Source: Methanosarcinales archaeon (GTDB lineage: Archaea; Halobacteriota; Methanosarcinia; Methanosarcinales; Methanocomedenaceae). From it: a DNA stretch of 33,378 bases. Positions 1-8,519 of this stretch are shown here, piece by piece. Made by a program: the position numbers and the translations under genes. The stretch is taken from NCBI GenBank assembly GCA_030610815.1, contig JAUWRA010000007.1, positions 1 through 33,378 of the forward strand, given 5' to 3'. Numbering within the stretch: the stretch's first letter is position 1; each line of letters starts with the position of its first letter. Below the pieces are notes generated by a model. The model did no database searches. It was given only the letters and a program-made list of their open reading frames with translations, and was not told the DNA's origin.

Positions 1-27
1 AATAACCTTTCTATATCGGGATTTAAA

Positions 28-1191
28 ATGAACAAGCAACCTGTACTCAATATACTAAAGGATATTTTCCAGGCTTATGGATATAATATTGATTCATCAT
101 ATATTTCGGATCTGGTGGCATCTAAAGGAGTCTCAGACCACATTTACATCAAACTTGATAGTGATGTGGATTATAGCTCAATGCGCAGGTTTGCTGACTC
201 CATAAAGAACACCGAAGGTACCGGGTTATACATCCTGAATAACAGAGCACCGGGTGAAGTTGCCGGTTTTGCCTCCCAGCAGGATATTATATTCTGGGAT
301 AAGCATGATCTGGAAAGCCAGATTGGTAAGGCCATCCTGGCAAACACGGAAGGTCTTCCAATGAAACTGGATCTATCCCCGCACGATAGCCAAAGGATTG
401 CAGAAAGACCTGAGCCGACCCCGCCAGCAGGGTCCCGGGACGACAGCATCTTCGGAATGTTCGCCGAATCACCTTCATCAAAACCTGAACCTGCTCCAGT
501 TCCGATTCCTGCTCCTGAACCAGTTCATGAACCTGCTTTTAAATGGCCAGGCCTTGGCACACCTCCCGGGCAGACCTACCCGGAAAGTATAGGGGCCGGG
601 AGATTTGGTGTGAATCAGGAAGAGGAGATAGTACGAATCCCACTTCCTTCCCTGCCCATAAACATGGCAAAGACCAGCGCCATCAAGATAAGCCAGGCAA
701 AGATCGGGGAGGTCCAGGACTTACTTTTAAAATTCATACCCAATTATATTTATAAATATGAATTTGATACGAAGAGGAAGTTCAGGTCAAAGATAATTAA
801 CCTTAATGGCCAGGGTGAGGGCATGGTAAATGCCATTACAGGTGAGCACACCATCACCCGTTCCCCGGACATACTGGAATATGCTGAGATCATAACAGAG
901 AATTACCAGATAAAAGAACCAACATTAAGTGACGAGGAGGCTAAGGAAAAAGTATTGGATGCGATTATCCTGAAGCATTCTAATAAGATTAAAGTGGACG
1001 AGGTCAAAGGTGATGCCATAATTTCCGAAAGCAAGACGCTGGCACCTCTGGAAAATGAGATTGATCTTGCAATAAATATAGTATATGTTCCGGTGTGGGA
1101 AATTCAGGGAAAGCAAAATACTATTGACATAAATGCCTATGACGGGCATATTCTTGAGACTCCCGTCGACGATGATGCGGAGTTTGTTTAG
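28..1191 (+). CDS. Hypothetical protein with Pro-rich linker and PepSY-like C-terminal region
   Basis: 387-aa ORF; central PEPAPVPIPAPEPVHEPA linker; C-terminus '..INAYDGHIL' resembles PepSY-type repeats; no confident family for the N-terminus. Confidence 0.7.
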   Translation: MNKQPVLNILKDIFQAYGYNIDSSYISDLVASKGVSDHIYIKLDSDVDYSSMRRFADSIKNTEGTGLYILNNRAPGEVAGFASQQDIIFWDKHDLESQIGKAILANTEGLPMKLDLSPHDSQRIAERPEPTPPAGSRDDSIFGMFAESPSSKPEPAPVPIPAPEPVHEPAFKWPGLGTPPGQTYPESIGAGRFGVNQEEEIVRIPLPSLPINMAKTSAIKISQAKIGEVQDLLLKFIPNYIYKYEFDTKRKFRSKIINLNGQGEGMVNAITGEHTITRSPDILEYAEIITENYQIKEPTLSDEEAKEKVLDAIILKHSNKIKVDEVKGDAIISESKTLAPLENEIDLAINIVYVPVWEIQGKQNTIDINAYDGHILETPVDDDAEFV

Positions 1192-2249
1192 GTATTTGAC
1201 AGGTATATATCAAAACCCGATGATGTAAGTATCTCATTATTTGGGGTTACAAGTATACACTCTGTATTGTGTATATTCTCAATAAGTTTTAGACCTTTGT
1301 CGGGTCCCAGTACGAAAACGGTGGTGGCCAGTGTATCTGCTTCTATGGCCGAACCTGCTATTATTGTTGCACTCAAAAGACTTTCTGATGACTTTCCTGT
1401 CCTTGGGTCACTGATATGGGAGAGCCGGGCAGATTCATTGAAGTAGCGCTCATAATTTCCGCTGGTGGCCACTGCCATGTCTGATATCTCCATAACAACA
1501 ATAGACTGGCTCTTATTCTCCGGATTTCGAAGTCCCACTTTCCAGTCAGAACCGTCCGGCCTGGTGCCAAAATACATACCGTCACCTCCGGCATTTACAA
1601 AACCACTTGCATATCCGTTATTTTTTAACACTTTGACTGCCTGGTCTACAGCATACCCTTTGGCTATGCCATCCACGGTAATGGACATACCTTCTGCATT
1701 GAAGTAAATGGTTTTGTTCTCTACTGTAATATTACTATAGTTCACAAGGGTCAGGGTTTCATTGATTTCCTGCCCAGTGGGATATTCGCCTGCAATTATT
1801 TTTGTTTTCCACAGGTTAAGTATGGGCTTTATTGTGACATCAAAGGCTCCGTCACTTATATTACCATAGTATATTGACTGTTCGATTACATAAATGAGGT
1901 CATCGGATACGTTATCCACCTGCCCCTCAGCGTTCAATATACCTATTTCGCTGTTGGAATCAAAAGTGGTCATTAATTTTTCAATGCGGTCAATTTCCTT
2001 AAAAGCACTATTTATTGTGGTTTCTGCATTGGTTTTTGTGCCGATTATCTCTATAGTAACAATAGTCCCCATCAATTGCTGGCTTTCTGCAATGACATCA
2101 TTGCTGTTCACATTACTTTCTTCAATGAGATTATTGTTCCCCTCATTATCAGTACCGACCGGAAAATGGGTATAGATTGTAAACAGGGCTACTGTCATTA
2201 CTATCAGCGCAAACAAATATATGATTATCCTTTTGTGGTGGTCGTCCAT
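1188..2249 (-). CDS. apbE: FAD:protein FMN transferase (ApbE family)
   Basis: 353-aa ORF with N-terminal TM/lipoprotein-like segment; ApbE-type motifs 'MGTIVTIEI', 'DGIAKGYAVDQAVKVLKNNGYASGFVNAGGDG', 'SHISDPRTGK', 'ADTLATTVFVLG'. Confidence 0.93.
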   Translation of the reverse strand: MDDHHKRIIIYLFALIVMTVALFTIYTHFPVGTDNEGNNNLIEESNVNSNDVIAESQQLMGTIVTIEIIGTKTNAETTINSAFKEIDRIEKLMTTFDSNSEIGILNAEGQVDNVSDDLIYVIEQSIYYGNISDGAFDVTIKPILNLWKTKIIAGEYPTGQEINETLTLVNYSNITVENKTIYFNAEGMSITVDGIAKGYAVDQAVKVLKNNGYASGFVNAGGDGMYFGTRPDGSDWKVGLRNPENKSQSIVVMEISDMAVATSGNYERYFNESARLSHISDPRTGKSSESLLSATIIAGSAIEADTLATTVFVLGPDKGLKLIENIHNTECILVTPNNEILTSSGFDIYLSNT

Positions 2250-2364
2250 ATCTATTCACACATTATTGGATGTTATATCTATGTTTTGTTATTTATGGTG
2301 CAGGTAAAAAACAATTCGATAAATTTAAATAAAGCAGTGTAAACCCATATATAGGGTTCGAAAT

Positions 2365-3186
2365 ATGGTGAAATTTCAATATATATTAACATTAAATGAA
2401 TCGGTGTATGCGGAAATAGCAGCAGACAATGCTATGAAGTTGGCTAAGATGTATAATGCTGAAATTTCCATCATAAATGTAGTAGATAACAGTTTGTTCA
2501 AAGAAGAAGAAATTGGGATCCAAACTGAATTGGGCCAGACACTGGTTGATGAATACAAACAGATCTGTGAAAAAAATGGAATTAGTATAAACAATGCTAC
2601 TGTGGTAATAGGATCACCAGTATTTGAAATTATTAAGATGCAAGAGGAGATCGATGCCAGTTTAATTATTTTAGGTGCATCTAAAAACAAACTTGGGAAA
2701 ATAGCTGAGAAGCTTGTGAAAGATGTTAAGTGTCATGTGCTGATAGCCCGTAAAAATACTTTTGGTGAAGAGCTATTCAGCAATATTCTTGTTCCAGTGG
2801 ATAGTACAAAAGATGCAGAGTATGCTGGAAAATTTGCATCCAGCATTGCACATCGCTCTCATTCGAACCTGACGGCCTGTCACATTTTTCCACATAAGAT
2901 AAAAGAGGATGAGGGGAATGAAATAACTAAACTGGTATTAGATATTGCGAAATCAAAAGGAATTCAAGCGGAATCTTTAACAGGTGAAGGAAAAACAGCC
3001 GATGAGATTCTAAACATAATTTACGATAAATCCTTTAACCTGGTGGTTTTGGGATATTCAGGTCGTGGTAGAGTTTCCAGGTTTGTACATGGAAGTATCT
3101 CGGAAAAAGTTATTCATTCGGCAACGTGTTCTATTTTTGTAGTTAAAAGTATAAGACCTGAAAGAGTGTATACTGTGAAACAATAA
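2365..3186 (+). CDS. Universal stress protein, tandem UspA domains
   Basis: 273 aa; two USP domains; C-terminal domain has G-x2-G-x9-G-S motif 'GYSGRGRVSRFVHGS'. Confidence 0.9.
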   Translation: MVKFQYILTLNESVYAEIAADNAMKLAKMYNAEISIINVVDNSLFKEEEIGIQTELGQTLVDEYKQICEKNGISINNATVVIGSPVFEIIKMQEEIDASLIILGASKNKLGKIAEKLVKDVKCHVLIARKNTFGEELFSNILVPVDSTKDAEYAGKFASSIAHRSHSNLTACHIFPHKIKEDEGNEITKLVLDIAKSKGIQAESLTGEGKTADEILNIIYDKSFNLVVLGYSGRGRVSRFVHGSISEKVIHSATCSIFVVKSIRPERVYTVKQ

Positions 3187-3200
3187 TACAGGAGTATTAA

Positions 3201-4145
3201 ATGACAAAATTCCAATTCTTAGTTCCAGTGGACGGTTCTGATAGTTCAAGAGCAGCTGCCAAACATGCAGTTGAATTAGCAGGGAAATATGGAGCAGAGA
3301 TTTCAACGATGTATGTAGCTGATATCAGGAAGTACATTCCACACGATGAAATTCTCGAAATAATAGAGGGTGCAGGTGAAGAATATGTTGGCCAGGTAAG
3401 GGAACTGGCCCTAAGTAAAGGTATAACTGTAAAATCGACAAAAGTGCTTACAGGATCTCCGGTGGATAAGATACTCATTGAAGCCAAAGAGTTAGATGCC
3501 AGTTTGATAATAATGGCTGCCAGTGGAAGGACACACACCAAGGCCACACCAATCGGAGTGGTTGCAAACCGCGTACTTAGAAGTTGTGATACAAATATTT
3601 TATTGGTACGGAATACTGAAAATGCAGAGCATTACAAAAAAATAATGATACTTACAGACGGATCAAAGGATGCCGAATATGCTGCACAGTTCGGCATGAG
3701 CATAGCAAAACGATATAATGCTGAAGTATATGCATGTACTATTGTTGATACCCAGCAAAAAATAATTCAGAGGCATGTTACTACTCTTGAAGATGTTGGA
3801 CACGGAAAAATACTGGGCGAAACGATGGGATATTCAGAAGCCATAATTAATCGGTTACGACAGCGTCTACTGGATGATGCGGCCAAATTGGCAGAAAATG
3901 TCAGGAAGATCGCTGATGAAAAGGGTATTAAAGCTGAAATAATTGTAAAAGACGGAAAGCCTGCAATTGAAATACTTAAAATTGCCAGGGATCAGCAGAT
4001 CGACCTGCTTGTATTAGGCAGCACTGGAAAAGGTTCTATATCAAAAATGATGGTGGGAAGTATATCAGAAAAGGTTGCGTCAACAGCAAAATGTTCAGTC
4101 CTTGTTGTCAGGAGTTCAAGGATTGAAAGGGTTGTGCCTGAATAA
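3201..4145 (+). CDS. Universal stress protein, tandem UspA domains
   Basis: 314 aa; 'LVPVDGSDSSRAAAKHAVELAGKY' start; C-terminal 'GSTGKGSISKMMVGSISEKV' ATP-binding motif. Confidence 0.93.
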   Translation: MTKFQFLVPVDGSDSSRAAAKHAVELAGKYGAEISTMYVADIRKYIPHDEILEIIEGAGEEYVGQVRELALSKGITVKSTKVLTGSPVDKILIEAKELDASLIIMAASGRTHTKATPIGVVANRVLRSCDTNILLVRNTENAEHYKKIMILTDGSKDAEYAAQFGMSIAKRYNAEVYACTIVDTQQKIIQRHVTTLEDVGHGKILGETMGYSEAIINRLRQRLLDDAAKLAENVRKIADEKGIKAEIIVKDGKPAIEILKIARDQQIDLLVLGSTGKGSISKMMVGSISEKVASTAKCSVLVVRSSRIERVVPE

Positions 4146-4173
4146 CCATTGAATTAGTGAGATCAATTGATAT

Positions 4174-4223
4174 AAATGCTCATATTTATCTGTAAATGTT
4201 CATATTCCATTTGAAATGCTCAT
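4174..4223 (+). promoter_or_regulatory. Three direct repeats AAATG(C/T)TCAT at 4174, 4194 and 4214 (20-bp period), followed by a TATA-like box at about 4234-4242
   Basis: Read directly: AAATGCTCATAT / AAATGTTCATAT / AAATGCTCATTA, then GAAAAATATAAG; upstream of the 4336 operon. Confidence 0.6.
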
Positions 4224-4335
4224 TAAAATAGAAAAATATAAGTCAAAGGGATAACTATGAAGTTTAAAATAATGGTATTATAATAATTTTTGAAGGTGAA
4301 AACGGGAACAAGCTAATATCCAAGGTGAGTACTTA

Positions 4336-4584
4336 ATGGGGTCAATAAAAAATAATATAGGATTTGTATCTTTAATTTTAACAGTCTTAATCGTGATCAG
4401 CATATTTTTATTTATTAATATAAATTCTATTTTTGAAAATATTATTGCAACTGGTTCCGGAGATATACTATGGGCAAATTATTTAATAAAGTTTTACGTG
4501 ATCTTCAGCGTAATTGGCCTTACAGCAAATCTCATATTGATGCATTATAAATTTATAAAAATGAAAGGATTCCATGAATGGTGA
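4336..4584 (+). CDS. Small membrane protein (2 predicted TM helices)
   Basis: 82 aa, hydrophobic; stop overlaps the start of the cytochrome b ORF. Confidence 0.7.
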   Translation: MGSIKNNIGFVSLILTVLIVISIFLFININSIFENIIATGSGDILWANYLIKFYVIFSVIGLTANLILMHYKFIKMKGFHEW

Positions 4585-5267
4585 TTACCTTGAATGAACA
4601 CATTGAAAGATTTTCCACAAACCAGATAATTGTTCATTTTATTTTTGCATTATCTATAATGATATTATACATGACAGGGATTCCTCGACTTTACCCTGAG
4701 CATCTGGGATGGATATTGGATCTGATAGGCCTGTCAAGGTCTTTGTTTATTCACAGACTTGCTGCAATAGTGTTAATATCAGCTTCAATTTACTATCTGA
4801 TATATTCAATATTGTACTGGAACCTAAAAAATAAAAAATATTTCAATCAAATTATTTTTCCAAATTCAAAAGATATATTTGACTTTGTGAATGATAACCT
4901 ATCAATATTAGGCCTTAAACATGTACGGATCAATTATGCTAAATATAGCTGGCTCGAAAAGGGGCTTATCTGGAGCGTCATTATTGTTGATGCTATAATT
5001 CTTGGCATTACAGGAATTGTACTGTGGGTACCATGGCTGTTTGCACCATACTTTACAATGTCACATTTTTCTACAATTAATCTCATTCATGGCAGTTTTG
5101 CCATATTGAGCCTTTGTGTAATAATACCGCATTTTTATAAAGTTCATTTAACTCCTTTCAAATTCCCAATGGATTATTCAATGTTTACAGGAGTTATTCG
5201 AAAAGAAGTGGCAGAAGAAGATTATCCATATTGGTACGAAGAAATTTCTGGTGAGAAACATGATTGA
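4578..5267 (+). CDS. b-type cytochrome membrane subunit (FdhI/VhtC/cytochrome b561-like)
   Basis: 229 aa, about 4 TM helices with conserved-looking His residues (IIVHF, FIHR, LIHG, PHFYKVH). Confidence 0.75.
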   Translation: MVITLNEHIERFSTNQIIVHFIFALSIMILYMTGIPRLYPEHLGWILDLIGLSRSLFIHRLAAIVLISASIYYLIYSILYWNLKNKKYFNQIIFPNSKDIFDFVNDNLSILGLKHVRINYAKYSWLEKGLIWSVIIVDAIILGITGIVLWVPWLFAPYFTMSHFSTINLIHGSFAILSLCVIIPHFYKVHLTPFKFPMDYSMFTGVIRKEVAEEDYPYWYEEISGEKHD

Positions 5268-5526
5268 AAGATTTGGTTATCCATTGATATTGTTTTCGAT
5301 GCTGACAATCGTACTGTATGAAACAAATATCCTGACAACTGGCATTATAATAACACTTGGTCTGAACATTGCCATGCTGTTGGTATTATTCCAGATCATA
5401 GCATTATTATACGGTTTCACAAAATCGCTTATAACACTCTATAAAATTGAGTGCTATCCGCTTTATTCACCAATTCGGGATGTTGCGATCACTGAACAAC
5501 AAAAGTTAATAAAAGAAGAAAATTAA
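5251..5526 (+). CDS. Small membrane protein (2 predicted TM helices)
   Basis: 91 aa, hydrophobic; start overlaps the end of the cytochrome b ORF. Confidence 0.65.
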   Translation: MRNMIERFGYPLILFSMLTIVLYETNILTTGIIITLGLNIAMLLVLFQIIALLYGFTKSLITLYKIECYPLYSPIRDVAITEQQKLIKEEN

Positions 5527-5587
5527 ATCTGAATCATCACTGCTCTAATAAAACATGGAAGTTGAATTGAACTATGAGTCTGAACAA

Positions 5588-5607
5588 CTTTAAAGCGAGC
5601 TTTAGAG
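5588..5607 (+). other. RNA hairpin, 8-bp stem (one G-U) with CGAG tetraloop, between the cytochrome b module and the multiheme cytochrome
   Basis: CTTTAAAG-CGAG-CTTTAGAG. Confidence 0.4.
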
Positions 5608-5653
5608 AAACTGTACAGCTAATACAAAGGAAAACTATAGGTGGAGGATTAAA

Positions 5654-7108
5654 TTGAAAAAAATTATCACAGTTTTATCTGTTATAATTCTGACAGGTAT
5701 AATCATAATATCCTATGGCAATCTTAATTACAATGGAAACCAAGCTCGTGCAGCACATTCTATTTGTAATAATACATGGTCAGATGAGAAATGCATAAAC
5801 TGTCATACTAATGTTTTCAATGAAGTAGTCAATTCATATCATGTACAGCAGGTCAATAGAGATGTTGTAGATGGACAATGGGATTTACTTTTCCTGAACC
5901 TTGTTGAAAAACAGGACACAACGAGACTCGTTAGAGGATGCGGTCAGTGTCATCCAAGGGGTACTCCTCCACATGATCCAACCATTGAAGCAGCAGCCGG
6001 ACAATCGGAATGCAGTCGGTGTCATTCAAAAACCGACCTGGTTTTTGAGATCCACGACACTGATGAAATTGTAGGGGGAACTATCACTACAGATTGTACG
6101 ACATGTCATGTTACTACTGAAGAATCTAATTCAGCTCATATTTCTGATGCTACATGTGCCAACAAGTGCCATCATACTGATGTTGCAAAACGGGCCGTGA
6201 TGTGGTGTAGTGATGATTATGCTACATATGATGTTCATGCCAACGCAGGTATTGGATGTCTTCAATGCCATATTACATCCGATCACCAGATCGGTAAGGG
6301 GAACATTATCGATCGTTCTGATCAAACAGTAACTATTGATCAACCTGTGAAACAGTGCATTGATTGCCATATGGAAGTTACACATGGAATGATCGTGGAT
6401 GCCCATCTTGAAAAGGTGGCATGTGAAGCTTGTCATATACCAAAACTTCCGGGTGGTCAACTACCAGGAGATACTGCTATAGATTCCATTGACTGGACAA
6501 ATGGTAACAAGGATATCGAATATAAAAATGTAGATTTCCAACCGGTTTTGGCATGGTTTAACGGTACTGTGAATGGAATTCCTCAACCTTCCGATAAAGA
6601 TGACCCTGGAGCAGTCTTAAAACCATTCAATGTTATAACTATTACCTGGTGGGATGAGGGAATTGACTTAAATGTTGTTAACAATCCCAATACAAGCTTA
6701 TACTGGGGTGACCCGATCACTCTTTCGCACATTAGATCTGCCGATATCAATGGCGATGGTGAAGTTAGCACTGAGGAGATAAGGGAATTTGACTTGAAAT
6801 TATATGGAATAACTGGTTATCCCGACACTGTCTTAAGGCAAATGGATATGCATTATTCAGTAAGTCATAATATTGTGGGAGAAGAAAGTGCGCTTGGAAA
6901 AAGTGCATTGTGGTGTGCTGATTGTCATGGTAATACATCCGGGATCGACTGGGTGTTGTTGGGATATGAGGCAGATCCGGCCCAAACCGATCCACCAACC
7001 GATTTCACTACCTACGAGGTCACTGTCGAGGTAGTACCGGCAAGGCCAAAACCGGTAGAGGTGGTAAATGAACCTTGGTTATTTGACCCATTCAAGGCTG
7101 GTGAGTAA
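5654..7108 (+). CDS. mmcA: Secreted multiheme c-type cytochrome, MmcA-like/OTR-family-like
   Basis: N-terminal signal-like segment; CINCH, CGQCH, CSRCH, CTTCH, CANKCH (CX3CH), CLQCH, CIDCH, CEACH, CADCH; immediately upstream of rnfC. Confidence 0.88.
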   Translation: MKKIITVLSVIILTGIIIISYGNLNYNGNQARAAHSICNNTWSDEKCINCHTNVFNEVVNSYHVQQVNRDVVDGQWDLLFLNLVEKQDTTRLVRGCGQCHPRGTPPHDPTIEAAAGQSECSRCHSKTDLVFEIHDTDEIVGGTITTDCTTCHVTTEESNSAHISDATCANKCHHTDVAKRAVMWCSDDYATYDVHANAGIGCLQCHITSDHQIGKGNIIDRSDQTVTIDQPVKQCIDCHMEVTHGMIVDAHLEKVACEACHIPKLPGGQLPGDTAIDSIDWTNGNKDIEYKNVDFQPVLAWFNGTVNGIPQPSDKDDPGAVLKPFNVITITWWDEGIDLNVVNNPNTSLYWGDPITLSHIRSADINGDGEVSTEEIREFDLKLYGITGYPDTVLRQMDMHYSVSHNIVGEESALGKSALWCADCHGNTSGIDWVLLGYEADPAQTDPPTDFTTYEVTVEVVPARPKPVEVVNEPWLFDPFKAGE

Positions 7109-7172
7109 CGAATTATGTATAGCAATATGTGCAACATGATTGCAAATAATGATCCTTTGTGTGAGTGATGAA

Positions 7173-8519
7173 ATGACAAAAGAAGAGATGAAAAATAATT
7201 CAAAAACACCTAAGGAAGCGGAAGAGTACCGCCAACAGGTGGTCATCCCACTATTACAGCACAGGGGCGCTATTTGTGAACCATTGGTAGATGTGGAAGA
7301 TAATGTGCTAATCGGCCAGAAGATCGGAGAATGTGATAATGATTACGCTGCACAGGTCCATTCAAGTATTTCAGGACATATAATTGCCATTGAAGAAAGG
7401 CCCCATCCAAGTTGTGTAAAAAAACCAAGCATAATTATCGAATCTAATGGGACCAATGAATCAATTAACTTTAAAACCTGCACAAATCCCTCAAAGGAAT
7501 ACATATTCGATACCTTACAAGATTCGGGTATAGTCGAACTGGACGGATACCCTGTTTTTAATACATTAATCTCTAAAAAAATAATAGACACGGTCATGGT
7601 AAATCTTACTTACCCGAGCGATGCAAATAGTAACTGTACATCTGATAATATCCCGAAAATAATTGAAGGAATGAAACTCTTGATGAAAGCATCTGATGCA
7701 GAGGGAGTAATTATAATAAACAAGACTGATGGACAGCTTGCATCATCTATCCGCTCGAGTTTAAATGGAGACAATATTAAAATCATCAATACCAAACGAA
7801 ATTATATTCCATTAATGAATAACCTTCTTGCCCATGATATGACGGGCATAAGGATATCAAATAGGGATACACCGGGATATGCGGGAGTGATGATATCCAG
7901 TGCTTATGGAGCACTGGCAGTCAGTAAAGCAGTACTGGAAGGAATTCCTCCAATAGAGGTCAATGTCACAGTATCCGGGGCAGTGAAAAACCCCATGATC
8001 AATACAGTAAGTATTGGAACAAGTTTCAAGGATGTGATACAGTCCAGCGGCGGATATTTGGGTGAGCCTGGTAAGATCATCATGAACGGGATACTTTCAG
8101 GTACGGCCCAGGCAACCGATGAGGTCCCTGTTATTAAATCTACAACTGAGATCACAGTTCAGTCCATTGACGAAGTTGTGCGGGACAAACCTGGTCCTTG
8201 CATCCACTGCGCACGATGCGTGGATGTGTGTCCTGTAAATATTCTACCGGGCCGAATAGCTTCCTTTTCAGATATAGGTAGATACGACGAATGTAGTAAA
8301 CTTCATGTTAATAGTTGCGTTGAATGCGGTCTATGTGATTATGTCTGCCCTTCCAGCAGACATATTCTGCAGTTAATTAGGTTCGCCAGGACCGCACTTA
8401 TAAGATTATTTAATATTCCTGAAGAGAAGGAGTCTCCCAACCTGAAACTGGGCTGTGAATCATGTGAAACCCCTTGCGATACAGGTACATCATCAGTTAC
8501 AGAAGGAGGTAAAAAATGA
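7173..8519 (+). CDS. rnfC: Rnf electron transport complex subunit C
   Basis: 459-aa ORF (open from 7140; ATG 7173 likely); 'RQQVVIPLLQHRGAICEPLVDVEDNVLIGQKIGE', two 4Fe-4S motifs CIHCARCVDVCP and CVECGLCDYVCP. Confidence 0.92.
   Translation: MTKEEMKNNSKTPKEAEEYRQQVVIPLLQHRGAICEPLVDVEDNVLIGQKIGECDNDYAAQVHSSISGHIIAIEERPHPSCVKKPSIIIESNGTNESINFKTCTNPSKEYIFDTLQDSGIVELDGYPVFNTLISKKIIDTVMVNLTYPSDANSNCTSDNIPKIIEGMKLLMKASDAEGVIIINKTDGQLASSIRSSLNGDNIKIINTKRNYIPLMNNLLAHDMTGIRISNRDTPGYAGVMISSAYGALAVSKAVLEGIPPIEVNVTVSGAVKNPMINTVSIGTSFKDVIQSSGGYLGEPGKIIMNGILSGTAQATDEVPVIKSTTEITVQSIDEVVRDKPGPCIHCARCVDVCPVNILPGRIASFSDIGRYDECSKLHVNSCVECGLCDYVCPSSRHILQLIRFARTALIRLFNIPEEKESPNLKLGCESCETPCDTGTSSVTEGGKK

Noticed and set aside
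2350-2370. GGGTTCGAAAT resembling a tRNA T-loop (GGTTCGAATCC)
   Set aside because: No cloverleaf can be built around it; it is the palindrome/start region of the uspA gene.
6131-6460. 109-aa minus-strand ORF rich in Cys/His/Met
   Set aside because: Antisense of the CXXCH-rich cytochrome; composition explained by complement of heme motifs.
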